64,000 bases of DNA from contig NZ_JAPCHW010000006.1 in assembly GCF_026107515.2 (NCBI RefSeq), forward strand, positions 1 through 64,000, written 5' to 3'. The DNA comes from Glutamicibacter sp. MNS18 (GTDB lineage: Bacteria; Actinomycetota; Actinomycetes; Actinomycetales; Micrococcaceae). The notes beneath the pieces were generated by a model, which had not been told where the DNA came from, made no database searches, and saw nothing but the letters and a program-made list of their open reading frames with translations. Positions 33,930 to 43,000 of the stretch are shown piece after piece (within the stretch, counting starts at the first letter, position 1; every line of letters starts with the position of its first letter). Both the position numbers and the translations under genes were made by a program.

Positions 33930-35510
33930 CTACCTCGCCCGCCCCGGGACCATTGCCCTGATCCTGGGCGACCCGGCCACCACCGCGATGCCCCAGACGA
34001 TCCAGGGCACGCCGGAGGTTCCCGCCAACAGCACCACCAGCAACGGCAAAGCCGCGAGCATGGTGGGCAGCACCCCGCTGATCACATGGGATACCGATAT
34101 CAGGGCGCCGGCGGTGGTGCCGATGCCCCGCAGTGCCGCGTCCAGATCCTGGTGGCCCCGTCCGGCACGCTGACTGACCCCGGCCACCACGCCCGTTGCC
34201 GCCAGCAGCACCGCCACCAGCAACGCCCACGGGTCACCGACCACGAAGAACAGCTGCCCTGCCAGTGCCGCGAGTCCGGCGATCAGCAGGGCGGGAAGCA
34301 GCACGGCCCATACCAGTCCGGTCGATATCTGACACCGCCCGATCCCCAGGATCCTGGACCAGGTCCCGCCGGCCAGCAACGGTTCGAATCCCGTGGACAT
34401 GGCCAGCATCAGCTGTACCAGCAACACCAGCATCATGAGGGACAGGGCCACCGGATTCGCGGCGTCCTGCACCAGCAGCAGCAAAGCCGTGCACACCCCC
34501 TGGCTCATGAGCATCCGCCGGTGCAGCCCACGGCGAAGTACACGTTTGACGACGATCTCGATGGCCACCGGAAGCATCCCTCCCCGGGATCGGTGTGGCG
34601 CTGGCACCCGGCGTATGGCGCGGGGTTCGGCGACAGTGGCCAAGGCGCCGGCATCCATCACGTGCAGTGCAGCATGAACGGTATGCTGGCGGTGCCCGGC
34701 GGCCCGTAGCACTTTCGGTGCAAGCTGTTGCGCCGCCTGCCGCGCAGTGGAACGCAGGCACGCCATCGCCACCAGGCAGAGCCCCAGGACACCGACGAAT
34801 ACTGCCGGTTGCCAGAACAGACCCTCCAATGCGTCCTGACCGGGTCCGAGGACACCGACCGCTTGCAACACCCACTGTGCGGCATACCATATCCCGAGCA
34901 GGTACAGGACCAGTGCCGGCAGCCGGTGTGCGAGCCGTCCGGCCGCCCGGTGCTGGATGAGAAGTGCCGTATCCGCCAGCACGGCCCCGGCCACCAGGGC
35001 GGTGAGCAGCCCGCTGAGCGACATCAGCCAGCTCGGGGACGGCAAGACCGCTGCGGCCAGGGAAAACCAGAGGATCCAGCCCGAAACGCAACCGGTGATG
35101 CCGATCAGCGCGGCCTTGCGTCGCGCACCACGGCGCAGGCCATCCTGCTCGATGGGCAGCGGCAACCACCAAAGGCCCTGGGCGCCGGTCACCGCTGCGG
35201 GTCCTAGCCAGAGCAACAGATGCAGGACCAATGCGGGAATCACCAGCACTGCGGCAAGCAGCACCTCGGACAGGGGCAGGAATGCGCTGGGCAAGGCTAC
35301 CGGTGTCGCGAATTCCCCGAGCAACGCACCGAGTCCGGCCCGCAGGAAGCCGAAGGAATAGGCCAGTGCAAAAACGACGATGATCACCCAGATGTACACA
35401 TCGGAAAACGCGTCGAATTTCTCGGCGCGGCTACGGCCGCGACGAGCATGGCGAAGCACGCTGCGTGGATCGAACCCGATGCTCCCGGCGGCCGTCTCAC
35501 GCGCCGCCAA
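33930..35510 (-). CDS. Polytopic membrane subunit of an ABC exporter (DUF6297-like)
   Basis: 526 residues with about 12 hydrophobic segments separated by basic loops. The sequence resembles actinobacterial DUF6297-type permeases that pair with a single ATPase. No signal peptide or enzyme motif. The start lies inside the ATPase gene (14-bp overlap), so the two are translationally coupled and should form one complex. The exported substrate is unknown. A stretch GGTTCGAATCCC within it looks like a tRNA T-arm but is coding sequence. Confidence 0.7.
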   Translation of the reverse strand: MAARETAAGSIGFDPRSVLRHARRGRSRAEKFDAFSDVYIWVIIVVFALAYSFGFLRAGLGALLGEFATPVALPSAFLPLSEVLLAAVLVIPALVLHLLLWLGPAAVTGAQGLWWLPLPIEQDGLRRGARRKAALIGITGCVSGWILWFSLAAAVLPSPSWLMSLSGLLTALVAGAVLADTALLIQHRAAGRLAHRLPALVLYLLGIWYAAQWVLQAVGVLGPGQDALEGLFWQPAVFVGVLGLCLVAMACLRSTARQAAQQLAPKVLRAAGHRQHTVHAALHVMDAGALATVAEPRAIRRVPAPHRSRGGMLPVAIEIVVKRVLRRGLHRRMLMSQGVCTALLLLVQDAANPVALSLMMLVLLVQLMLAMSTGFEPLLAGGTWSRILGIGRCQISTGLVWAVLLPALLIAGLAALAGQLFFVVGDPWALLVAVLLAATGVVAGVSQRAGRGHQDLDAALRGIGTTAGALISVSHVISGVLPTMLAALPLLVVLLAGTSGVPWIVWGIAVVAGSPRIRAMVPGRAR

Positions 35511-36186
35511 GCCACGCCACCGCCCTGTCCGTTTCCAGAAGGTGCCAGTCCCCGTCCTGCAACAGCAGCACCTCGCGGGTGCAACGGCCGATCAGCAGCG
35601 GATCATGACTGACCAATACCAGCCCGGCTCCGTCGGCGCGTAGTCGCTCCAACCGCTCCGCCAGCCGTACCCGGAAACCGGGGTCCAGCCGCTGTTCCGG
35701 TTCGTCAAGTACCAGGAATGCGGACGGACGAATCAGGCAGGCAGCCAACATCAGTTTGCGAGGCTGGCCGGAGGACAGCTGGTGGGGAAACGCATCGGCC
35801 ACCGGCAATAGATCGAAGAAGCCCAGTTCGTTATCCACCGCCTGCCTCGGATGGGCCAGACCGTGCCCGCGAGCGGTCAGACCCAGGTGTTCGGCCACGG
35901 TCAATTCGTCGAAGAACGTACCGTCTTCGACGAGCAGGGCCAGATCCCGTCGATAGTCCATGGAGGATTCATCCAGGGTGGTTCCTCGGTTTTCCACACT
36001 GCCGGCCACCGGAACCTGCAGGTCGAAGATGGTGCGCAGGACGGTCGATTTCCCGCTGCCATTCGCACCAATGATTCCCAGCCCCTGCCCCTGGAGGATG
36101 TCCAGGTTCAATGGAGCGCACAGGGGCTGGGTACCGTACCCGGCACTCAGCTCGCGTATGCAAATCTTCCCGATATCCTCGCCCAT
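35497..36186 (-). CDS. ABC transporter ATP-binding protein
   Basis: 229 residues, a single nucleotide-binding domain. Walker A is IGANGSGKST (around residues 39-48), the signature is a variant LSSGQPRK instead of LSGGQ, Walker B is AFLVLDEPEQRLD, and the H-loop is VLVSHDP. It energises the overlapping permease. Small size and fusion-free layout match ABC-2/exporter-type ATPases. Function of the system is not evident. Confidence 0.88.
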   Translation of the reverse strand: MGEDIGKICIRELSAGYGTQPLCAPLNLDILQGQGLGIIGANGSGKSTVLRTIFDLQVPVAGSVENRGTTLDESSMDYRRDLALLVEDGTFFDELTVAEHLGLTARGHGLAHPRQAVDNELGFFDLLPVADAFPHQLSSGQPRKLMLAACLIRPSAFLVLDEPEQRLDPGFRVRLAERLERLRADGAGLVLVSHDPLLIGRCTREVLLLQDGDWHLLETDRAVAWLGGA

Positions 36187-36239
36187 GGTTCGAGGCTACC
36201 GGGACACCGCCGGCATGAATGTCGACCGAAGTGCGTTTT

Positions 36240-36965
36240 TTAGGTCCGGTTCCCGCCATCCTGAGTCGGTTGCTGGGCGTATCCCGGCTCGCGGCGCTTG
36301 AACCAGCGGATGACCAGCGAGGTGAGCGGCACGAAGATAATCTCCACTCCGGTCTTGTATACGAAGCCGACCACGACGTAGTTCATGAACTCCCCCGCAG
36401 TGCTGATCCCGATCACCGAAGCGGCGATGGAGCAGAAGATCAGCGTGTCCAGGAATTCGCCGACCCCACTGGAACCGATCAGGCGCCCGATCAGACCACG
36501 TTCGCCAAACCGTTCCTTGAGCTTGACCAGTACCCAGGCATTGGCCATTTGTCCCACCAGGAACCCGAGGATCGAGGCGAACACGATTCGCCAGATCGGA
36601 CCAAGGGTCCGCTCCAGTGCGTCCTGCCCGTCATAGAAATCAGCAGATGGCAGGGCAATCATCACCCAGAAGGCCAGGACCGAGAAGATCGCCAAACCGA
36701 AGGTGACCAGGATCGAACGTCGGGCCGCTTTGAACCCGTAGACCTCGGAAATCACGTCGCCGAGGATATACGCCAGCGGGAAGAGGAAAAATCCCCCATC
36801 GGTGATCAACGGCCCAAAGGCCACGCCCTTGGATGCTCCGATATTGGACAGGATAACCACGGCGCCCATCAGGGCCAGAACCGTGGAGAAATAGGGACTA
36901 CCGGCCGCCGCGAAGACGGCCTTGGAGGTGCGTGCAGGTTTGGGGGTGGCGTTTAATGCGCCCAT
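36240..36965 (-). CDS. yhhQ: Queuosine precursor transporter (YhhQ/VUT family)
   Basis: 241 residues, six or so hydrophobic segments. Motifs typical of YhhQ: ILSNIGASKGVAFG, GGFFLFPLAYILGDVISEVYGFKAAR, and a C-terminal SSGVGEFLDTLIFCSIA and YKTGVEIIFVPLT. Family members take up preQ0/preQ1 or queuine. With tgt on the opposite strand 2.3 kb away, a salvage pathway is likely. A -10/-35 pair (37086-37113) lies upstream; I found no preQ1 riboswitch there. Confidence 0.88.
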   Translation of the reverse strand: MGALNATPKPARTSKAVFAAAGSPYFSTVLALMGAVVILSNIGASKGVAFGPLITDGGFFLFPLAYILGDVISEVYGFKAARRSILVTFGLAIFSVLAFWVMIALPSADFYDGQDALERTLGPIWRIVFASILGFLVGQMANAWVLVKLKERFGERGLIGRLIGSSGVGEFLDTLIFCSIAASVIGISTAGEFMNYVVVGFVYKTGVEIIFVPLTSLVIRWFKRREPGYAQQPTQDGGNRT

Positions 36966-37085
36966 AAGGATTCCTAATCAAAGTGGTTCGCCAGGGCACA
37001 CCGCGCCGACCCGTGCACGGAAAAATGCACACCGGAATGGCTAGAGGTGGGAGGGTGACCCCGCTGTATTAGCACTTGCCGCTCC

Positions 37086-37113
37086 ATTATCCCATGCGAC
37101 CCCCAGTCAACAA
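37086..37113 (-). promoter_or_regulatory. Candidate promoter for yhhQ
   Basis: On the minus strand, TTGTTG (37113-37108) and GATAAT (37091-37086) are separated by 16 bp, about 120 bp before the yhhQ start. The remainder of the 36966-37332 gap contains the TetR palindrome and no other gene I can support. Confidence 0.35.
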
Positions 37114-37263
37114 TTTCCTATCTGACAAGTAACTATGACGCACCTCACACCTCCTTCGGGAGTAGTGTCAAACCCATTTCCATCTGGCTTTCTTCGATAA
37201 AGAGACCTGATGAAATACAACGACAGGTTCGTTTCCAGTCAGCTTCAACCTTTTCATGGAAAA

Positions 37264-37283
37264 TTTTTGAACGCGTTCAAAAA
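37264..37283. promoter_or_regulatory. Perfect 20-bp palindrome, TetR operator candidate
   Basis: TTTTTGAACGCGTTCAAAAA is fully self-complementary and lies 49 bp before the TetR gene start. TetR-family repressors often bind TGAAC-type palindromes in their own promoter. Confidence 0.65.
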
Positions 37284-37332
37284 ATCGTTACACTGATGAG
37301 CAGGGACATCCCGGCGAACAGAAGGAGCGCTC

Positions 37333-38049
37333 ATGCAACCGCGCACGGGCAAGGGGCAGAGCACCAAGGCGGCCTTGCTTGACACGGCACTGACGGCCTT
37401 CGCGGAACTCGGGTATCACCAGGCCAGCATGCGGACCATCGCCCAACGGGCAGGCCTCTCCCTGTCGCATGCCTACTACTACTTCACTTCCAAGGAACAG
37501 ATCGTCGCCGAGCTGCTGGTAAAACTGCGCCAGGAGCAGGCCGACCTCTGCCAAGAGGCCCTGGACGAGGGAAACACCCTGGAAAGCAATATCCGCCATG
37601 CGCTGGACATCTCGGTGACTACGCTGGGGCCCTATCACGGCTTCGGACCCACATTCCTCAAGGTCCTGCTGGGCTCGGCCCAGCAACCCGAGGTTCCCGG
37701 AAGGGATATCGAATTGCGCATGTGGCAACAAGTCGTCGAAAAATCCCGGCCATTGCCGCCCCTGGGAATCCGGCGCGACCTTCCCCGATTCCTGTTGCTG
37801 CTGTCCCGGATGCTCTTCTCGCTGTGGGCCTATGACACCTCACCGCAACAGAACCGGTCCCAGCGTCTAATGCGCAATGCAGCACCGGTCGCCGCCAAAT
37901 TCGCGGTCCTGTCCCGGCTCCCGGTGGTTCGCTCGCTTTTTGATGACCTGCTCGGGCTCATGGACGAATCCGCAGCCCACCAGGAGGGCAGCGGATCCGC
38001 CACCCGTCTCGAAACAAGCGGCAAACGCACCAGGTCCCTCGCGTCCTAA
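37333..38049 (+). CDS. TetR-family transcriptional regulator
   Basis: 238 residues. The N-terminal helix-turn-helix is clear: ALLDTALTAFAELGYHQASMRTIAQRAGLSLSHAYYYFTSKEQIVAELL, followed by an all-helical ligand domain. The C-terminus is a Ser/Arg-rich tail. GAAGGAG precedes the ATG. The perfect palindrome upstream indicates autoregulation. The downstream gene of unknown function (38164) may be co-regulated. No clear fatty-acid or drug gene adjoins to reveal its ligand. Confidence 0.88.
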   Translation: MQPRTGKGQSTKAALLDTALTAFAELGYHQASMRTIAQRAGLSLSHAYYYFTSKEQIVAELLVKLRQEQADLCQEALDEGNTLESNIRHALDISVTTLGPYHGFGPTFLKVLLGSAQQPEVPGRDIELRMWQQVVEKSRPLPPLGIRRDLPRFLLLLSRMLFSLWAYDTSPQQNRSQRLMRNAAPVAAKFAVLSRLPVVRSLFDDLLGLMDESAAHQEGSGSATRLETSGKRTRSLAS

Positions 38050-38163
38050 CCGCAATCCGGGCTGCGCCGGGGTATCACCTGTCACAGTGTTCGAAAGCGT
38101 CCGCCGAATGGGCGTAAAGTCGAAAACAAGAACCACCCGTTCCACATGCCAGAGGAGCCAAGC

Positions 38164-38784
38164 ATGACCCCCGCCGCCCGACCGCTTCCCGAATGGACCA
38201 ATGGCTACGCCAAGCTCCGTGACCGAATCGCATCCGTACCCGCGCCGGGCATTCTCCGATCGGTCGCCGCGGATGGGGGCGATGTGGAGCTGTTGCGTTA
38301 CTGGCCAGAGGACACCTGGCAGATTCCGGCGGATACCAACAGGCTGATGCTGCTTGGCCAACCGGTCGAACACAGCTCAGCGGCTCTCGCGGAACAAGGC
38401 TGGCAACTCGGCGCGACCCTGGTCCTGCTGGCCGGGCGGCCCGACGATGTGGAGCAAGTGGTCAAGCTCCCTGACACCTCGGCACTCTTCGAGGCACCCA
38501 TGGACGACTACGACGTGGTCGAGGTCACCGATTTCGACCGGCCTGTCGCGCGCGGCAGGATGCACTTCGGCCCAAACTACGCCCTGCTTTCCGATCCCGA
38601 CCTGTTCTCCCCTTCCGATCCGGATACCGCACGGCGCGCGGTCCTGGCCAACTTTGCCGGATCGGCATTCCAGCACGGGCTGCCGTGGCTGCTGCTAGTG
38701 GCCTCCGAGGACAATGCCCGTGAACTGGCTGAAGGCTGGTCCCGTGCCACTCGAATCAGCGTCATGATGCGCGAGCGGAACTGA
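38164..38784 (+). CDS. Conserved-looking soluble protein, unknown function
   Basis: 206 residues from ATG 38164, chosen for the AGGAGCC ribosome site. Acidic, no signal peptide or membrane segment. The C-terminal half (FAGSAFQHGLPWLLLVASEDNARELAEGW) vaguely recalls the end of GNAT acetyltransferases, but the acetyl-CoA motif is not convincing. It lies 114 bp after the TetR gene and 32 bp before a vitamin-B6/thiamin kinase gene on the same strand. I do not assign a function. Confidence 0.6.
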   Translation: MTPAARPLPEWTNGYAKLRDRIASVPAPGILRSVAADGGDVELLRYWPEDTWQIPADTNRLMLLGQPVEHSSAALAEQGWQLGATLVLLAGRPDDVEQVVKLPDTSALFEAPMDDYDVVEVTDFDRPVARGRMHFGPNYALLSDPDLFSPSDPDTARRAVLANFAGSAFQHGLPWLLLVASEDNARELAEGWSRATRISVMMRERN

Positions 38785-38816
38785 ACCGCCGCGGCGGATT
38801 ACTTACACTGGAGATC

Positions 38817-39641
38817 ATGACTTATCTTACTACCGCACCCCGCCCTGCCATCACGCTGACCATCGCCGGCTCCGAAGCTACCGGCGGCGCCGGAGCGCAA
38901 GCCGACCTGAAGACCTTCCAGGAACTGAACACCTATGGCATTGTCGCGTTGACCTGCATTGTCTCCTTTGACCCGAAGAACAACTGGAATCACCGATTCG
39001 TGCCCGTTGACACGCAGGTCATCGCCGACCAACTGGAAGCCATCCAGGGATGCTACAACGGCAGCCTGGACACCGTGAAGCTGGGCATGATGGGTTCACC
39101 CACCACCATTGATACCGTGGCCGGGGCACTGAAGAAGCAGCCGTGGAAGAATGTCGTTCTTGATCCGGTACTGATCTGCAAGGGACAGGAGCCGGGCCAC
39201 GCACTGGATACCGACCAGGCCTTGAAGTCCAACCTGCTTCCCCTGGCCACCTTCGTGACCCCGAACCACTTCGAGGCAGAACAGCTATCCGGCCTGAGCA
39301 TCAACAGCGAAAACGACCTGATCGCCGCGGCCAAGAAGATCCATGAGGACTCCGGTGTCGTGGTGCTGGCCAAGGGCGGGGTGCGCATTGCCGGCGAGGA
39401 TGCAGTGGACGTGTTCTACGACGGCCACACCCTGGAGGTATTGCGCGAGAAGAAGATCGGCGACGTGGCAGTCTCCGGCGCCGGCTGCTCATTGGCCGCC
39501 GCCGTCACTGCCGAGTTGGCCAAGGGAGCTTCGCCCCTGGAGGCTGCCCGCACCGCCAAGACCTTTGTCACCGCGGGCATCCGTAACCGCGTCGCTGGCG
39601 CAACCCCCTTCGACGCGCTCTGGCAGGGCGGGCGCCGCTAG
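38817..39641 (+). CDS. Pyridoxine / hydroxymethylpyrimidine kinase (PdxK/ThiD type)
   Basis: 274 residues of the ribokinase-like superfamily. N-terminal TIAGSEATGGAGAQADLKTF and QELNTYGIVALT are typical of ThiD/PdxK, VTPNHFEAEQLSG is the substrate-binding loop, and the anion-hole motif is VSGAGCSLAAAV. That Cys-containing GAGC motif is found in both hydroxymethylpyrimidine kinases and B. subtilis-type pyridoxine kinases, so substrate preference (HMP or pyridoxal/pyridoxine) is open. GGAGA precedes the ATG. Followed by a T-run terminator. Confidence 0.85.
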   Translation: MTYLTTAPRPAITLTIAGSEATGGAGAQADLKTFQELNTYGIVALTCIVSFDPKNNWNHRFVPVDTQVIADQLEAIQGCYNGSLDTVKLGMMGSPTTIDTVAGALKKQPWKNVVLDPVLICKGQEPGHALDTDQALKSNLLPLATFVTPNHFEAEQLSGLSINSENDLIAAAKKIHEDSGVVVLAKGGVRIAGEDAVDVFYDGHTLEVLREKKIGDVAVSGAGCSLAAAVTAELAKGASPLEAARTAKTFVTAGIRNRVAGATPFDALWQGGRR

Positions 39642-39664
39642 GCCCAAGGATCCAGGGCCTTTTT
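39640..39664 (+). terminator. Terminator after the PdxK/ThiD kinase
   Basis: AGGCCC (39640-39645) pairs with GGGCCT (39655-39660), followed by TTTTT. It begins within the last codons of the kinase gene. Confidence 0.75.
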
Positions 39665-39683
39665 GCGGTCCGCTTCCCCGACA

Positions 39684-39737
39684 AACCCGGTTGGCCGGTC
39701 AACGTTTTATTGTGTTGTCCAGCCAACCGGGTTTTCC
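39684..39737. terminator. Second hairpin, possibly bidirectional
   Basis: AACCCGGTTGGC (39684-39695) pairs with GCCAACCGGGTT (39722-39733), 12 perfect pairs with a 26-nt AT-rich loop; TTTCCC follows. It backs up the previous terminator. From here to 39970 no gene is seen. Confidence 0.6.
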
Positions 39738-39973
39738 CTTTCCCTGCAACGTCACGAACCACCGAGAATTCCGGCGCATTGGCCAATCGGCCATCGCGGT
39801 AGCCGATAGGTTAATCTGAAACTTTCCCCGCGACGGCTTCCCGCGGCCCCGACAAGACCCCCAGTCGGCGCAGTATCCGGATCTGAAAGGCCCGATCCAT
39901 CCCGCACGCGGACACGGGGCCGCTATTCAACAGCTGTTTAGAATGTTGCGCAGCTCACATATGATGGCGAGCT

Positions 39974-40071
39974 AGGACCCTGGCGCAGTCGCGGACACCA
40001 GGGGAATAAGCAGCTGGTGGACTACGAAGCATGGGGTCCTTGAAGTCACGAGCTGGCACTCGCAAGTGCCA
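39974..40071 (+). promoter_or_regulatory. Structured 5' leader of the subtilase gene
   Basis: CCCTGG (39978-39983) can pair with CCAGGG (39998-40003), or AGGACCC (39974-39980) with GGGTCCT (40034-40040); both use the same CCC, so they exclude each other. A separate hairpin TGGCACT-CGCA-AGTGCCA occupies 40054-40071, 15 nt before the ribosome site. Mutually exclusive stems suggest a switch or thermosensor, but I could not match it to a known class. Confidence 0.35.
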
Positions 40072-40096
40072 TTTCCGCGGACCATCAAGGAGAATC

Positions 40097-43000
40097 ATGA
40101 TCACTCGGCGCACCCCACGCCTTGCGCGCACGATCATGGCGTCGGCCACTGCCCTGGCATTGGCCGTCACCGTAACCCCACTCGCCGCTGCGGACCCCGT
40201 TCCGCGCCCGGCCGACGGCGGGGAAGCCCAGTCGCTCGGCGGCAAGGTCAATTCAGCCCTCTCGTCCCGGAAGGTCTCCGGCCCCTTGGCCAAGTCCAAC
40301 GGTGAGGTTTCTGTTTACGTTCAGCTAGAGGGTGCTGGCGCTTTCGAGGAAGTTGAGGTCAAAACCAGGAAACGTGACACTAATCGGGTCAAGCGGATCC
40401 GCTCGGATGTTGAAGGCAAAGGCCGGGAACTGGCCAGGGCCTCCGATTCCCGGGTCTTGTACACCACTTCCAATGCCCTGCGGGGTGTAGCCCTGCGCGG
40501 TGATGCCGAGGACCTGCGGGAGCTGGCAACCCGGGAGGACGTCACCAAGATCAGTGCCATTGTCCCGAAGTACCCGACCAACCGAGGCAGTGTCATCGAC
40601 ACCGGTTCGCTGGAAAGCTGGACCGCGCTGGAGAAAACCGGCAAGGGCGTGAAGATCGCGGTGCTGGACACCGGGGTGGACTACACCCACGCGGGATTCG
40701 GCGGACCGGGAACACTGGAAGCCTACGCACAGGCCCAGGCCTCGGAGGCACTGCCCTCGGCAGACACGGGACTGCGTGATCCGGAGAAGTTCATTGGAGG
40801 ATGGGATCTGGTGGGCGATGACTACAATGCCAACCCGAGCGATCCCGACTACCAACCGGTGCCCAAACCGGATCCGAACCCGCTTGACTGCCAAAGTGCG
40901 GGACACGGTTCGCATGTGGCCGGCAGTTCCTCCGGCTACGGCGTCACCGCCGATGGTGCCACCTTCCGCGGCGACTACACCTCGCTGACGGCCGAACAGG
41001 TTGCACAAATGCATGTCGGGCCGGGCACCGCACCCGAATCACAGATCATCGGCATCCGTGTCTTCGGCTGCGCAGGCTCCTCCGCCGTGGTGGGCCAGGC
41101 GCTGGATTACGTTCTCGACCCGAATGGGGACGGTGATTTCTCCGATCGGGCCCACGTGGTGAACATGTCCCTGGGTTCGGACCGCTCCCCCACGGATGAT
41201 CCGGAGAACGACATCGTCGACGCGCTGACCAAGGCCGGGATCCTCTCGGTGGTTGCCAGCGGCAACGCAGGAGATGTCACCGATGTCGGCGGATCCCCTG
41301 GCAACTCGCGCAGCTCACTGACGGTTGCGAACACCGTGGGGTCACAGGTCACCATGGATGCCGTCCAGGTTGACGCACCTGCGGATCTGGCAGGCAACGT
41401 GGCCGGGCAGTACTCGGTGAATTTCGATTACACCTCCGCTGATCCCGCTGCGCTCAGCGGGGACGTGGTGATGGCCCCGGAAGCCAACCGTTTCGGTTGC
41501 CAGGCCTTCGAAGCGGGATCCCTGGAAGGACAGTGGGTGTGGCTGCAGTGGAGCGAGAACGGCGAGTTCCCCTGTGGTTCGGGGGCCCGCTTCGACAACG
41601 CGGCAGCTGCCGGGGCAACCGGTGTACTGCTGGATTCCGAGACCAATCTCTTCGATGCCGGCATCGCTGGCAATGCGGTTATCCCGGGAGCGCAGTTGAC
41701 ACGGGACAACTCCGAGACGCTGCGGGCCGCCGCGCAGGCGGAAACGCTGAGCGTGACGTTGTCCCCCGATCTGATCGGTGCGGCATCCGGGAATTCCGGG
41801 GCGAAGGACACCTTGAATTCCTCTTCCTCACGTGGTGTGCACGGGTCGAACGGAATCGTGAAACCCGATGTCGCCGCCCCGGGAACCCAGATCGGTTCGG
41901 TAGCGGTCGGCACCGGAAACAAGCCGTCGGTCAAGTCCGGCACCTCGATGGCCACCCCAATGGTGGCAGGAATCGCCGCGCTGGTGCTTGAGGGAACGGA
42001 CTACACCCCGGAGCAGGCCAAGAGCCTGATCATGAATACCGCGGCCACCGACGTGTTGGCCACCAACGGCGAGCCCTACGGGCCGAACCGGGTTGGTACC
42101 GGACGGGTGATGGCCGATGCCGCGATCACCTCCCCGGCGTACGCCTATGACTCGAAGAACCCGGACCTGACTTCCGTGGTCTTCGGAGTGATCGAATTGG
42201 ATGCAAAGAAGAAATTCTCCGCCACCCGATCGATCACGGTCAAGAACACCTCGGCCAAAACCGTGAAATACCAGCTGAAGTACATCCCGTCGACCAGCAT
42301 CCCGGGTGCCAGCTACAAGCTGGACCGCTCGTCGGTGAAGGTCGCGGCGGGCAGATCCGCCAAGGTGAAGGTGACTCTGAACATCGATCCCCGCAAGTTC
42401 TCCAAGACCCTGGATCCCACGATGGACGCAGTGCAATCCGGCCTGGCCCGCCAGTGGGTCAGTGACGTGACCGGCCGGGTGGAGCTGAGCAGTCCCAAGG
42501 CCCCCACATTGCGGGTACCGGTGCAAGCCGCCCCCAAGCCCACTGCCTCGATGGGCGCCAAGGTGGACCAGCTGAAGAAGGGCAAAAACACCACCGGCAT
42601 CAAGCTCAAGGGCAAGGATGTGCAGGTCGGTCGCGGAAGCGGCCAGGTCACCTCGTTGCTGGGGGCTTTCGAACTGGGTGCCACCAGCCCCCGTGAGGCC
42701 AAGAGGCTGGACTCCATTCCGGCAGCCAGCGCCATGGATCTGCAGTATGTGGGTGCTTCGAGTACCGCCGGGAAGACCGGGGTCGCCGATGGACTGGTGA
42801 ATATCGGCATCTCGACCTGGGAGAACTGGGCGAACCTGGCCGGGGCAACCGAGCTGGACATCGAGTTCGACACCGATGCCGATGGCCAGGCCGACTTCGT
42901 TTCCTTCACCACGCAGATCGATGGAATCGACCTGGATCTGGTGGCCACCTTCGATCTGGCCAACGGCGAACAGGTGGATCTGCAGCCGGTCAACGGGGTA

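Noticed and set aside
34379-34391. GGTTCGAATCCC, resembling a tRNA T-arm
   Set aside because: It lies inside the coding sequence of the ABC permease; no acceptor or anticodon stem can be formed around it.
36966-37085. preQ1 riboswitch before yhhQ
   Set aside because: The GAGGTTCTAGC-type core and A-rich tail of preQ1-I are not found; only a weak CTCTAGC fragment is present.
37210-37296. 28-codon reading frame starting MKYNDRF upstream of the TetR gene
   Set aside because: It overlaps the perfect palindrome, lacks a ribosome site and shows no peptide features.
40901-40925. Loss of catalytic residues in the large subtilase
   Set aside because: On inspection Asp191, His270 and Ser617 are all present in good family context.
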